Of a stretch of DNA of 64,000 nt, positions 1-10,943 are shown piece after piece. Location: NCBI GenBank assembly GCA_023014365.1, contig JAEBUN010000009.1, positions 310,001-374,000 on the forward strand, written 5' to 3'. The stretch is from Lepiota brunneoincarnata (Eukaryota; Basidiomycota; Agaricomycetes; Agaricales; Agaricaceae). Under the pieces are notes generated by a model. That model searched no databases. It was not told the DNA's origin and was given only the letters and a program-made list of their open reading frames with translations. Position 1 is the stretch's first letter, and each line of letters begins with the position of its first letter. The position numbers were made by a program, and so were the translations under genes.

Positions 1-381
1 GAATTCAAGAGGACTATGAAGATATTTATTAGAGACGGTGGAGCAAATCCCGACCAAAACCCGATGGATAACTAGACAAAAGAGGAAATGAGATAAACAG
101 AGATCCGTTGCGTTGTCAGAGTTGAGTCTGCCTATCAGGGCGCGTGAATGCATAAAAAGGTCTCCGTGCGCAGGGCTGGGCAGCGAGTGCGGTGAGAAGA
201 CAGAGACAGAATTGGGCGAGGAGATGTGGAGCTGCTGGAGGTCAAGTGATAAGGAGGGCCACGTGCCTGAGAGGGTGCGAAGTCCGGGCCTACACGGACC
301 TTATACCGTGTCTTTCTTGCTCAGGACGTCCCAGAATTATTGCCCTAAGCCATATTCTGAGCACTCCTAGTCAACAACTTC
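1..381. other. Upstream region of the transcription factor gene
   Basis: No recognisable gene lies here. The open frames that cross it have no domain and run out of phase into the first exon of the downstream regulator. It presumably holds the promoter and 5' UTR of that gene. I see no clear TATA element. Confidence 0.4.
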
Positions 382-3300
382 ATGTCACTGAGCCCTACAG
401 CATCAGTTTCGAACGGGTCAGAATCTGCAACGAAAAGGCGGCGCACCGGAGGCACGGAATCGAGTATGAACCCGGAGTCATCGGCCCAATCACAAAGCCA
501 ACTGCCAGCGCATATACCGAAGAGGGGGGCACGAGCCTGTACCAATTGCAGGAGGGGCAAGAACCGATGCGAAGGAGAGGTAAGGGTATCCCAGTTTATG
601 GTTCGGCCGTTCCGCCTTTGCTCACTGTGGCCCGCATCCCCGCCCCGGCCCGGCGCTCTGTGTACTCCAGGCGCCTTGCCGACGATGCCAGGCCAGCGGT
701 ATCCCTTGTATATTCGAAAAGCCGGAGAAGAAAAACGTCCAAGCATTATCCAATGCAAGTGTTGAGTGAGCATCATTCTCTGCCGTCCGACATGATCTTC
801 TTCTCATGCCACCACCCAAACCCTCTAGGCGTCTCTCGCGGCTCGAGGGTCAATATCTGGTGAGTATTTCCCCTAGAAAAGCGGAAGGGAACAGCCAATA
901 CTCTTTCAATAGGTCATGCAAAGCCAAATGATTGGGATGCAGTCATCGTTGGATCGGATCCTATCCGCTATCCAGACACAACAGGGCAATGGAGGCGTTC
1001 CGCCGCCTCAGCATGCTGCATCCATGTATCCTCCTCCTCCAGTAGCAGGTGATCCTAATCGTGATGGTCCTGGTATGCCACTCCGGAATAACGGATTCGA
1101 TTTCGGACCAGGTCCCGGTGACAGAACGAAGTCCTTCCCGCCTCTGCCCGGGTTCGCCCCTCCGGTTAGACATCATCCCCTGAGACCGTTGGTTAATCCT
1201 TCTGACATGATCCATCCCCGCGGACGGTCGCAGCCACACAAATACGCCTCTTATGGCATTGTACCAAGCACGGCACCCTCAACTGATGATGAATCCGAAG
1301 ACACGCTGCCTCGGTCCAGTTTGAATGCTCCTATTGAGGCTCTGCAGGGTCTCGCCAATGCTGCTGCGGAAGCAGCCGCAGCTCCCTCTGCAGATGCATC
1401 AAGGTAACGGGTCTTTTTTTTTTTTTTTTTTACGATGATGCTTGCTCAGCAATTCACGGTGGTGCAGAGTCAAGAAACGCAAGAGAGCTGAGCCTATACC
1501 CAGGAATGCCTTTCCCCATGTGGTGGAAAAAGTAGGCCGTGTTACTTACGATACACAGGCCCTGCAGAACTAATCAGCACTAGGGTCTCGTCACGGATTC
1601 CGAAGCACGCGAGCTTTTCAATATGTAAATGACCCTTGCATACAGCGCAAAGATAGAGACTTATTAGTCATCTGCGATAGCTTTTTTGCCGGATGCCATC
1701 TTTTCATCCCGTTGTTTGATCCGGTTTATGATACCTATGAAAGTCTAATGGAACGAAGTCCATGGACATTCGACGCCATCCTAGCAGTGGCAGGCAAAAT
1801 CCGGAGCGGGAACGGGCCTTTGAGCCCTACGTTCTACAAATGCCTCGAAGAAGCGCAGGGGATCGCTCGGTCGTCCTTGTTCGGCCCGGTGGTAAGGAAA
1901 GAAGCAGTGCAAGGTATTGTCCTCTTACCCTATCCGTACTCCTGGTGACGACAACTCTGTGACAGGTATGCTCCTCCTAGCCGCATGGAGCACGAATGGC
2001 TGGCTACCTAGTGGGCATGCCATGAGGATGGCACTTGACCTTGGACTTCATCGAGCCCTCGAGAAGCTGGCGGAGGATAATGGAAAGAAGCGCACAGAAG
2101 AAGAGGAGAGAAATTTAGGTCGGTTTCCTTCACCTCGCCCTATGAATATAATTTATGACGCGAGCTAGTCGTGTCTGCCCGTATCTGGTGCTGCCTTTAC
2201 TGGTTTGATCATCAGTGGGTAGTCTCGAAAAATAACAAGTTTCAGAATGCGGAGCGTGATGTGTTTATTTTAGGATGAGCCTCGGAACGGGACGGCCTAT
2301 TGTGTTGCGGGACGAAAACTCCATTCGGCATTCGCGGATATTGCTCAACCATCCTATGGCATCTCCTACAGACGTCAGGTTGATTGCCTTGGTTGACCTA
2401 ATCGCGCAGAAGAGTACGTGCCTCTGCTGTCTCCCGCTGTGTTGTCTTATCTGGGGCTGTGCAGCTCAAATCTACGAGACCCTCGTTCCCTTGAATGGGC
2501 AAGTCAATCACAACACACTCTCATTCATTCGCCGAGCATTCGTCGCCCTAGACAACTGGTGGTCTGAGCATGACGAGCTCCATCGTGAGTTTCACAAACA
2601 TATATTCCCTCCTTAGATTTGTGGATTCCTGACTATCCCAAGGCCGCACAATGGACCAAGATTCTCTGCTTCGCAAAATTTTAGCGGGAGAACTTCACTA
2701 CGCAAAGCTATGGGTTGTGTGCGTTGCTCTCCGTGGAGTTGCCTGGGATAAGATGCCATTCGAACAACGCGAGTTGGCGTTCCAAGCCAAAGACGCTGCA
2801 TCCAACTGCCTAGCCATATTCCTCAACTCACCCGAGTACCGGTAGGTTTGTGTTACTATGACTAGACCCCTTCTTAACTGATTGCTTTTGTTTACCACAG
2901 GGCCGCACTGCGGTACGCGGTCCATGACAGCCTCGTCACAGCCGCTTTCTCCGGTCTCTTCCTGCTCAAGATGGCTAACCTATTCCCGAGCGAGCTTGAT
3001 CTGGGCGCAATTACTGCACAGGTCGAGCAAGCTCGCTCAACTGCTGTCCGACGTGGCGGCCGAAAGATATGCGCTGACGTTACGCATCATGCTTGCTAAC
3101 TTGCGCCGCAAAGTTGGTATGGGTAGTGGTATCAATACGCCGATCCCTACAATGCCACCCCCCTCATTTGCTGAGAACATGGTTGTCTCACCAACATTCG
3201 CAGACCCAGCGATGCCGCCTCCTTTCACGATGGAAGAACTGGGCTTCATGTGGCCGAGCGACCGTGGTATCGTCAGTCCGGCGGCGATCCCAGCCTGGTT

Positions 3301-3474
3301 ACAGGAACAGGTTTGCGCCTAAGATCGTTTTTCACCGAACAAACAACTCACGACGTCGTGCAGAGCCTGACCGACCTTGGATTGCCTGTTAATGGGTCTG
3401 ATGGTATCTTCTTACAGATGGGTGGAACAAACGGCTGGATGGGCGACTTCCCGCCCATGCCCGAAGCATGGTGA
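382..3474 (+). CDS. Zn(2)-C6 fungal-type transcription factor
   Basis: A nuclear DNA-binding regulator. Exon 1 carries the first half of the binuclear zinc cluster (ACTNCRRGKNRC, about residues 50-62). After a short intron the second half appears as PCRRCQASGIPCIFEKPEKK, giving the six cysteines in the usual CxxC..C..CxxC..C order. A linker reading RLSRLEGQ and QSQMIGMQSSLDRILSAI looks like the dimerising coiled coil, followed by a Pro-rich low-complexity stretch. The fungal-specific transcription factor domain starts near 1590 (FFAGCHLFIPLFDPVYDTYE) and includes GMLLLAAWSTNGWLPSGHA and RMALDLGLHRALEK near 1970-2080. The C-terminus ends MGDFPPMPEAW. The start is the first ATG in frame with the zinc cluster. 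One intron holds an 18-nt poly-T run at 1414-1431. Target genes cannot be inferred, and no metabolic cluster is attached. Domain identity is sure; exon borders are approximate. Confidence 0.86.
1414..1431 (+). repeat. Poly-T tract (18 T) in an intron
   Basis: An uninterrupted run of 18 thymines lies just inside an intron of the Zn2Cys6 gene, after the donor at GATGCATCAAG|GTAACG. It is long for a fungal pyrimidine tract and prone to length variation. Confidence 0.8.
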
Positions 3475-3646
3475 TCATGTTGAGAGACATAATTCCAGGT
3501 CATTACGACAATCGAGCCGAAAATGCATATCAGAAAAGTCGGGTATGCACGCGTGTGTAGCCACACATTACTAAAACGGAACCAGGCAGAGCTATAGCTA
3601 GGACGATGGAAAATGCAGCGCAGTCAAGGCCACCTCCTGGTAACAT

Positions 3647-5241
3647 CTATTCTTCTTCCTCTCCTTCGTCCTCGTCGCTTTCGTGATCCTGCAGGAACTG
3701 TAAAAATTATTGGATTAGTCTATCTTGTATTATTTATCTCGCCTGAATCGATCCCACCTTAACTAGTGCCTCAGTGCTTTTAAGGAAGTGTTGCCGACCT
3801 TGTGGCTTGGATCCTTTCTGATACCAGTAGATGATAGCTTGATCGGATATGCAGTCCTTATTGTAGAGAACCTATGCAAAGAGATGAGTCATCCGAGGAA
3901 TTCTAGGGGACTACGAACCTTGAGAATTTGAGGGAAGGCTTTTATAATCCGAGTGTCTTCGTAGCAGTAAACTTGTACTGTGTTGATGAGGGTCACTTGG
4001 GTTTTGGCCCCGGTACAAAAGGGTTCTAAAATGGGAGCAGATTTCTACGCGCGATATCAGCTAGCAGTTTCATCATGCTAGGGCGAGAAACATACCCCAA
4101 CTTCTCGCAGTGCGAGACCCTCGATTTGATCCGGGCGGGCACCCCAGTCCACGTTCGACATGCAGCTTTGCCAGATGCACTGGATAAGCTCGGTCTCGGG
4201 TATGGGATTCTCGTCCTGCCGAGCCTTGATAGCAGCAACGATAGAGTCTTCGGGCTCTTGACGTTCGACGAGATCGGTCAATTCCTTGATGAGATCTTCC
4301 TTGAGAGCAGCATACTGCTTCTTTGCCCACCATTCAGCAACTTGTGGTAGACCAGATGCTTTGAAGTGGTCTTCAAGTGTCTTGGTGTTACGCTTATTTG
4401 GGGGGAAGAATGCAAGGAGGTCTTTAATACCACCGCGCCTGAGGGTGCCAGAAAGGTGATCCATAGACTGGTCGGTCAGGTACGCACGGAAGATCAGAGT
4501 GATGGCGTTGACAGATACGTCTGGATATTGGAAAGAGTTTAGTCAAAGCTAATACGTGCATGTGGGAAAGTTCGCAAACCATTCTTGACGAGATGGTCCT
4601 TGGTCAAGCTAAGGAGGCAGCTCGCGCTGGCGAGGCCCTGGGAGATGAGCAGGCCCAAAGCCGTGGCGAGCTTCTCCGTCTGCGTGGGCGACCAGCGGTG
4701 GATATATTGCAGGAGGGTGGGGAGGGATGACTCCTCTAGAGGCTTCTGAAGATATTTGTATCTGGAGGGTTGACTGAGAGTCAAGGCTCAGAGGGACGAA
4801 AAGGGTAGCATTACCTCCTGATGAGTTTATTAAGAACATCGGTGTATTTCTTTATCTCATCGACCTGTGCGGGTTCCTTGGCATTGAAAATAGTGAAGGG
4901 GGACACGGGAGCACCGTCGTCCACGTAGATACCCCCCGGCTGGAGAAGACCGCCGACAAGGATGATCTCGAAGAGGGCGTCTGCATACTTGAGATATTCG
5001 AGGGTTGAACCTGCCTGAATGAGCTTTGTTGCAAAAGAGTCAAAGTCTGCTTCGGGGACGGTTTCAAGGTGTTTGTAAAGTTGGTCTCTGAAGACTGTTG
5101 CTGATGAGTATGCAGATTGATGGGTGAAAGTGGGGACGAACTAGTAGGTTCGTGCTTTGCTTGGGCCTTTACGGCGCCCTTTCTGGCTTTTATTCTGACC
5201 CCCTGAAGCGAAGGCTTTGCAGCTGCAGCTTGCTGAGACAT
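3647..5241 (-). CDS. eIF5-mimic protein (BZW/5MP family), W2 domain
   Basis: A cytoplasmic translation regulator. Proteins of this family resemble the eIF5 C-terminal domain, bind eIF2 and eIF3, and tune start-codon selection. The N-terminus (MSQQAAAAKPSLQGVRIKAR) matches the family opening, followed by FATKLIQAGSTLEYLKYADA and FEIILVGGLLQPGG, typical of the HEAT-like first half. The second half (DHFKASGLPQVAEWWAKKQ, then a C-terminal exon with AFPQILKVLYNKDCISDQAI and IYWYQKGSKPQGRQHFL) is the W2 domain with its aromatic/acidic boxes. The protein ends in a Glu/Asp tail (DEDEGEEEE) before a TAG at 3647-3649. At least six exons can be read. It converges with the transcription factor gene (172 bp apart) and diverges from the PP2C gene. 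The fold assignment is strong. The role is from the family, not shown here. Confidence 0.87.
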
Positions 5242-5569
5242 CCACAGGGTTTATCAGAACGCAGGCGGAGATCGTTGCTGATCACTCGGATTCTGTCTTA
5301 TGTCAGCACCTTATCTAACCAGTCAACCCGTCCTGATAATTCAAACCAAAGCCGACCACGCTCTGATTGAACATGGGGGCCCAAGCTACATAATTCCTCA
5401 TAGGACTAGCTTGCACCACCAAACAATATAGATGCACAGAATTATACAGTTTGGTTCGAAATACATATAACCTTGACATTGATGGTCACCTCGGTCACAG
5501 GTCACCACCAACTCCAAGCTCTCTGCGTCACTGAGCGTAAACTCGTCCCTATCTTCCCCTCCTACCCCC

Positions 5570-6953
5570 ATGTCTTTCACAGACTCTCCAAACGCACGCT
5601 CAAAGTCCATCACAGCTGCTGACCTTGAAACATATGGCGTACGTCCTTCTTCTCTTGCAACCCCCTCCTTTCCTTGACCTCTCACCCATACTCGCGTATA
5701 CAGATCCTCAATCGTGTATCGACTAATCATCCCACGTTCCAACTAGGCGTCTCCGAGGATAAGGGCAGCAGGCGCACTATGGAAGATGCACATTCTTTTG
5801 TTGTTGATTTTGATGCTATCCGCGGCCAAGGTTTCTTTGCCGTCTTTGACGGTCATGCAGGAAAACATGCTGCCGAGTGGTGTGGTCAACATTTTCATGA
5901 GGTGCACGCTAGAATATTACTGTCTCTAGCTCAAGGCTCAACCAGGCTCCGTAGTACCTTCTTGATAGCTTACATGACGCACCAGACGTACCCATTCCCG
6001 ATGTCCTCAACCGCACCTTCCACAAAGTCGATGCTAGCTTGTCGCGTATGTGCGAGGAATCCGATGGCAAGATACACTCGGGGTGCACTGCCGTCACTGC
6101 TCTCCTCCGCATTGAGGACGATGAAGGCCACCAATCTTTCATTAACGATTCCACGGTTTTACCCGCCTCCAATTCACCCGCCTCTGAAAATGATGAAGTC
6201 GCCAGTAGCCAGAGCGGCAGTGGCGACAGCCTTCCAATCAATGGTGACCTGAAAGACGGCAAGGGCTCCAAGTCAAAGTCATCTAGTCGCAATCGTATCC
6301 GGAAAGCTCTCAGAGGCCTTAGTGGCGGCACTTCAATTAAGAACTCTTCTCCTACAACTCCTCGTTCGTCGTCTCCCACCACCACACGTAAAATTTCTGC
6401 GGAGGGTATTACAATCACGATACCCCCTTCAACCGCTAGGCGTGTCTTGTATTGTGCTAACGCTGGCGATGCGCGTGGTGTGCTCTGTCGCAACGGAAAG
6501 GCAGTACGATTAACATATGATCACAAGGGATCAGATCGACAGGAAGCCAAACGAATCACCGACGCCGGCGGGTTTGTCCTGAGTGGACGGGTAAATGGTG
6601 TCTTGGCTGTGACGAGGAGTCTGGGTGATTCTTCGATGAAGGAGTTTGTTGTTGGCGCACCGTATACCACTGAAACTGAACTCTGCGACGAGGATGAGTT
6701 CTTGATTTTGGCGTGTGACGGAGTATGTGATCTGCCTTCTCATCAAAGCTGAACAAAAGAAAAAACTGATCCTGTCGTACGTTACTAGCTCTGGGACATT
6801 ATCAGCGACCAGCATTCCGTTGAACTCGTCCGCGATATCCAAGATGCTCAGACAGCGAGTGCCAAGCTCTTGAAACACGCCTTGTCCCATCACACTACTG
6901 ACAATGTTACCGTCATCGTTGTCCGCTTTAAGCAACCACCACGGAACTCATGA
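5570..6953 (+). CDS. PP2C-type serine/threonine protein phosphatase (PTC1-like)
   Basis: A metal-dependent phosphatase. Exon 1 (MSFTDSPNARSKSITAADLE) splices after ETYG into GVSEDKGSRRTMEDAHSF. This is followed by FFAVFDGHAGKHAAEWCGQH, carrying the signature metal-binding FDGHAG. Later motifs are HSGCTAVTALL, YCANAGDARGVLCRNGKA, GVLAVTRSLGDSSMKEF, FLILACDGVWD and a final exon ISDQHSVELVRDIQD...TDNVTVIVVRFK. All expected metal-coordinating aspartates are visible. Between HSGCTAVTALLRIEDD and RRVLYCANAGDAR sits an insertion of about 100 Ser/Thr-rich residues with basic patches (KGSKSKSSSRNRIRKALRGL), which probably forms a disordered regulatory loop. In yeasts PTC1 relatives dephosphorylate MAP kinases of the osmotic and wall pathways. 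That role is inference here. It shares a 330-bp divergent promoter region with the eIF5-mimic gene. Confidence 0.9.
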
Positions 6954-7181
6954 TCGTGGACCTACCTATTTTTGATAGACCTAACTTGCAGATAATCTTG
7001 CCGTTTCTGTTTGGGTCTCTTATAAGCCTTTAATTAGCCGTTCTCCTCGTAGTACCTGCATGGCGTATAATGTGGTCTGTATACCAAATCGGGAAGTCGG
7101 TCCAGACGCCTGCAGGTTGATATTCAATAAATAGACTTCCTCGGACCCCATCCTCTCTTGTCCCCCCAAACCACAACCCCC

Positions 7182-9701
7182 ATGTCACACTTAGAGCCCC
7201 CACACCCAGGACCGACACCTAACTACTCCCAGCCATATCCTCCTATCCCCCAAGAACGCTCCGAACAACCCCTCCAGTCGTACAGGGGCGATGACAAGAG
7301 TCCATACAACCAAGCCCGGTTCAAGCCAAAGAAAAGTATAAATGACCCCATATTCCTCATTTTCTTTGTGGCCACGGTATTCTATCACCAATTCATGTCG
7401 ATTCGGCCGCTGAGCAATGCATAGGTTCTGGGGTACGCAGCCCTTTCAGGTATTGCACTAAATACCTGGATTTCAAGTGGAGGCCTCGGAGGTGGTTTGG
7501 GTAAGCCAGGGGGCCAGACAGGCTCACCCATTACCCTGAACAGGTGTGAAACCCGCTGTTTTTGAATTGATCAAGAAATTAAGCCCTGGGTTACTTGCAG
7601 GAACGCCGTCTACCTGCTGTTGCTCATCACAGCGGCTGGAATCTTACTCTCCGCAATATACCTTATGATAGCTCGGATGTTCACCAGGATTCTCATGCAT
7701 ATCACACTCGTGCTCTCCATTCTGCTCAACATGTGCGTTGCTTGGACGGTTCTCCGCTTCTAGCGACCTCGGATGACGGGTGATCGTTTCAGCGGTATTT
7801 GTGTCTATTACTGGATAACGAAGTACTACTGTCGGTTATTTTTGGATCCACTCCCAGAAACTGGATGCCCCGAGGCATTCACTGACGCGATCTAAACACA
7901 GCCGGTGCAATCATCTTCACTGTTATCGCCGTGGTTTCAATCCTAGCATACTGGGGCTTTAGGTCGCGTATACCTCTTGCGGCACTGCTATTACAAGTTG
8001 TGATGGATATCTCCAAACACCACATGAGCGTCTACGCTGTCGCGTTTACTGCACTATTCGTCCAAGCCGCCCTTGCTGTGTATGCATTTCCTCTTGGCTA
8101 TCGGAAGGTTGATGTCATTGACTGGTTGCTTCCAACCAGGTGGTACACATTTACGGTCGTTGCAACGTTTGTTGGGGGGCTCCCACCTTCTGTCCCTGGT
8201 GCACAACTAACGGCGGATTTTATAGCTACGCCAAATGGACACCCAACAGTCCATGTGAGTCTCATCTAGAAGTGGTGTTGATGAGAACCTGATGCTCATC
8301 ACTATTGGATAGCTTGTTCCACTGGGTCGAGTTGTTCATCTGCCAAAGTCGCTGGTCTAATCTTTTTCGAGACATTTGCATTCTTTTGGGCATCTCAAGT
8401 TATCGGAAACGTCGCGCTGGCTACCCTCGCAGGAGGCCCTTATGGTTGCTGGTACTATTTTGGCCCTAAAGGTTCCTCTGGCGGTGAAATGGTATATTGA
8501 AACTTCTTGTACCAATTGCTCTTGATATTCATTGGATGATGTGCATAGCCCAAGAGTCCGACGATCTCGGCGTTCGGCCGTGCGTCCACTTTGTCCCTGG
8601 GTTCCATCGCATTTGGTTCATTGATTGTGACACTTCTCGATCTTTTGAGGCTTATTCTAGAAGCTCTCCGAGACTCGGCGGTCCAAGATGGGAACCGTAA
8701 AAAAAGATTTCTTCCGTTCGTCCTACTGCATAAGGTTACTGAGGCATTGGTTATAGCTGTCGGGGCATGTCTCGCCTGCTGCTGCCGCTTGTTGCATGGG
8801 ATGCATTCAGAACTTGATAGAGTACTTTAACAGGTTAGTGATTAATCCCCAGGTTCATTGGGCTATTGTCACTATCACCAATCCAATGTTCCACAGATAC
8901 GCGTACATTGAAATAGGTGAACGCAACTTCACAAGTACACATGTTTTATTCTGATGAACTAATTAGCTCTGTATGGTAAACCGTATATTGCTGCTGCCAA
9001 AGATACTTGGAGGCTGTTTGTGGACCGAGGTTGGCATCCGCCCATACACGTGGTAAACGCTTCCGCTGAACTAGTTGGTTAGGTATCGATGCCCTGGTCA
9101 ATGACTCGTTGGTCAGCATGAGTAAGTTTCAAAGACAAAATGGGGGGGATTACAGGCTTTGACATGGCTTCCCAGCACTCACTTGGGGGTCGTACACCAT
9201 CGGTTTGCTCTCATCGCTATTTGCGTATATCTATATACGAGGTACGCCGCGCCAAAACACTCTTCCTGGCGTCCTGGTACCCATCTGGCTCTTTTAGTCA
9301 CAGCGCCCTCATACAATGCCGATGGGCAGTACACAGCCCCTCTCCTTCTATTTGCCTTCCTCATCGGCCTTGTGTGTTGTACGTCCATTGATGATGACTT
9401 CTGTTTTCCCGGCTGAACCTGACCCTCACACACATCAGCACTGACAATGTCTTCTGCAATTGAAGCCGGCGTATCGACCATGTAAGCCAACTGCCCTCGT
9501 GCGTCATGTCGAGTTTGACCACTGACGGTTTCCATAGTTTCGTTGGTCTTGGGGAAGACCCACAGGTTTTGCAATACAGGGCTCCTGAATTATTCGAGGT
9601 GCGCTTTCACAGGTAACGTTCGTCGCCCCTCACGGAGTAGCTATCCACAGATGATTGCAAGCCACTACCCTAATGTTGTAAGAGGTGTGCCCAGGGCTTG
9701 A
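7182..9701 (+). CDS. PNS1: Choline-transporter-like protein, PNS1 family
   Basis: A multi-pass plasma-membrane protein of the CTL/SLC44 family. A Pro-rich cytosolic N-terminus (SQPYPPIPQERSEQPLQSY) leads into RFKPKKSINDPIFLIFFVAT. Successive exons then give membrane segments: VLGYAALSGIALNTWISSGG, NAVYLLLLITAAGILLSAIY, GAIIFTVIAVVSILAYWGFR, FVQAALAVYAFP, FFWASQVIGNVALATLAGG and FGSLIVTLLDLLRLILEALR. The family's C-terminal block follows (YAYIEIALYGKPYIAAAKDT, FAYIYIRYAAPKHSSWRPGT and MSSAIEAGVSTIFVGLGEDP). The stop at 9699-9701 follows MIASHYPNVVRGVPRA. It has about 12 exons. The ATG at 7182 is the first in frame. Substrate is uncertain: yeast Pns1 is not a proven choline importer. The next gene downstream is a separate four-TM protein on the same strand. 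Confidence 0.9.
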
Positions 9702-9906
9702 GGATCTGATGTCGAGTCCGTGGTTAATACTACTGTTCTGTACTGTTCCCGGGAGTGTATGCAGTTTTAAGCGATTTGGCATGAATGTGAGCTCTTGTGT
9801 GATGTCATATCTTACACGCAAAGCCACGCGTGATCAGTCCTCGGCGTCTCAGTCCTCACCTCGAACAAATAAAGAGGACTCATCTCGCCTCATCAAACGA
9901 GAAAAG

Positions 9907-10894
9907 ATGCGCAAGACGTCGTACGCCGTCACTTTTGTTCTCGTCGCCGCCATATTCGTGCTGGTAAGTCGCTCAGCTTATGCCAGTACCCAACTTTCCT
10001 CAACTGTGAACCAGAACCTTATTTCCACGACCAGAGTAGACTGGTATAGCTCTCTCGAACCAGACATTCATCTCTTCCTTGACATACAACCCCAGGCTCG
10101 TACTCAGGTCCCCAGAAATCCTCCGCACAAAAGTAACCCTCAAATACGGTCTCACTCAACAATGCCAGCTTCGCATCACCCGCCTACCAGGTCCTGGCGG
10201 TAACGATCAAATCACTTACCGCTCCTACGAATGCCGCAAATTCCCCATGAGCGTAACAGATCGCTGCGACAAGGAGAACAGGGCATTTTGTGCAGAGTGG
10301 ACCAGCGCAGGATACATTGACCAGCTCGGGATTGGCTTTGGCGGTGTGTCACTCGCTGCGATTCTCTTCGGAGTCACAACGCATTCGAGGCGTAGAAGGA
10401 TCTGGAGAGCCGTGGCTGGGTTGGTGCTGTTCCAAGGTGCGTCTGCTCGTCGGTCTAGCGGAATGCCTCGAGGGCTTGCAGGGTGACACGCTCCGTTCAG
10501 CCTTGTGTCCAGCTCTCGGCCTTTGCATTAATTACCCACAACTACAATACAGTCCCGGACTTTGAGCAGGCTCGTCCAGGTACGTCCCCTGCGCTCGTCC
10601 AACATCACACCCCTTCCAGTAGTTGATACTCTCTTGACAGGTGCTGCATACGTTCTCAATATCCTCTCCTGGGCGTTTGGTATCCTCGTCAGCTTGGGCA
10701 TCGTTGCCACTGGCATTTCTGCCGACAGTGGGCACCAGTGGGCCGCAGGGCAACAGAGCGTATCCGACCCATCCCTGGAGGTCATTGATAGCCTTTCATT
10801 CTCCTACATAATGAACGATACTCTTCCTTGTAAATTTCTCCTAGACCGCTACCTTGTGTACCCTGTGCCTGATGTCCAGAGGTGTTTACTATGA
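9907..10894 (+). CDS. Uncharacterised tetraspan (claudin/SUR7-like) membrane protein
   Basis: The proposed start gives a first membrane segment (MRKTSYAVTFVLVAAIFVL). Splicing to a short exon at about 10014-10042 and on past a 53-nt intron reads NLISTTRVDWLVLRSPEILR. An extracellular-type loop follows with YGLTQQCQLRI, YECRKFP and DRCDKENRAFCAEW, giving four to five cysteines. TM2 is QLGIGFGGVSLAAILFG, then a basic turn (HSRRRRIWR). TM3 is around LVLFQ..LSAFALITHNYN and TM4 is AAYVLNILSWAFGILVSLGI, ending near GISADSGHQWAAG plus a short tail. The layout (TM, Cys loop, three TMs) resembles claudin/SUR7-type proteins, but I do not recognise a named family. The splice joining TM2 to TM3 is unresolved, and the start could lie upstream at 9781 or 9802. 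The PNS1 stop is 205 bp upstream. Confidence 0.58.
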
Positions 10895-10943
10895 TGCTAG
10901 GATACACGCGTTCATCGTACTAACTGCTGTTCGAGTAAAAGAA

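Noticed and set aside
7158..7181. Upstream start for PNS1 at 7158
   Set aside because: The codon there is TTG, not ATG; the first ATG in frame is 7182.
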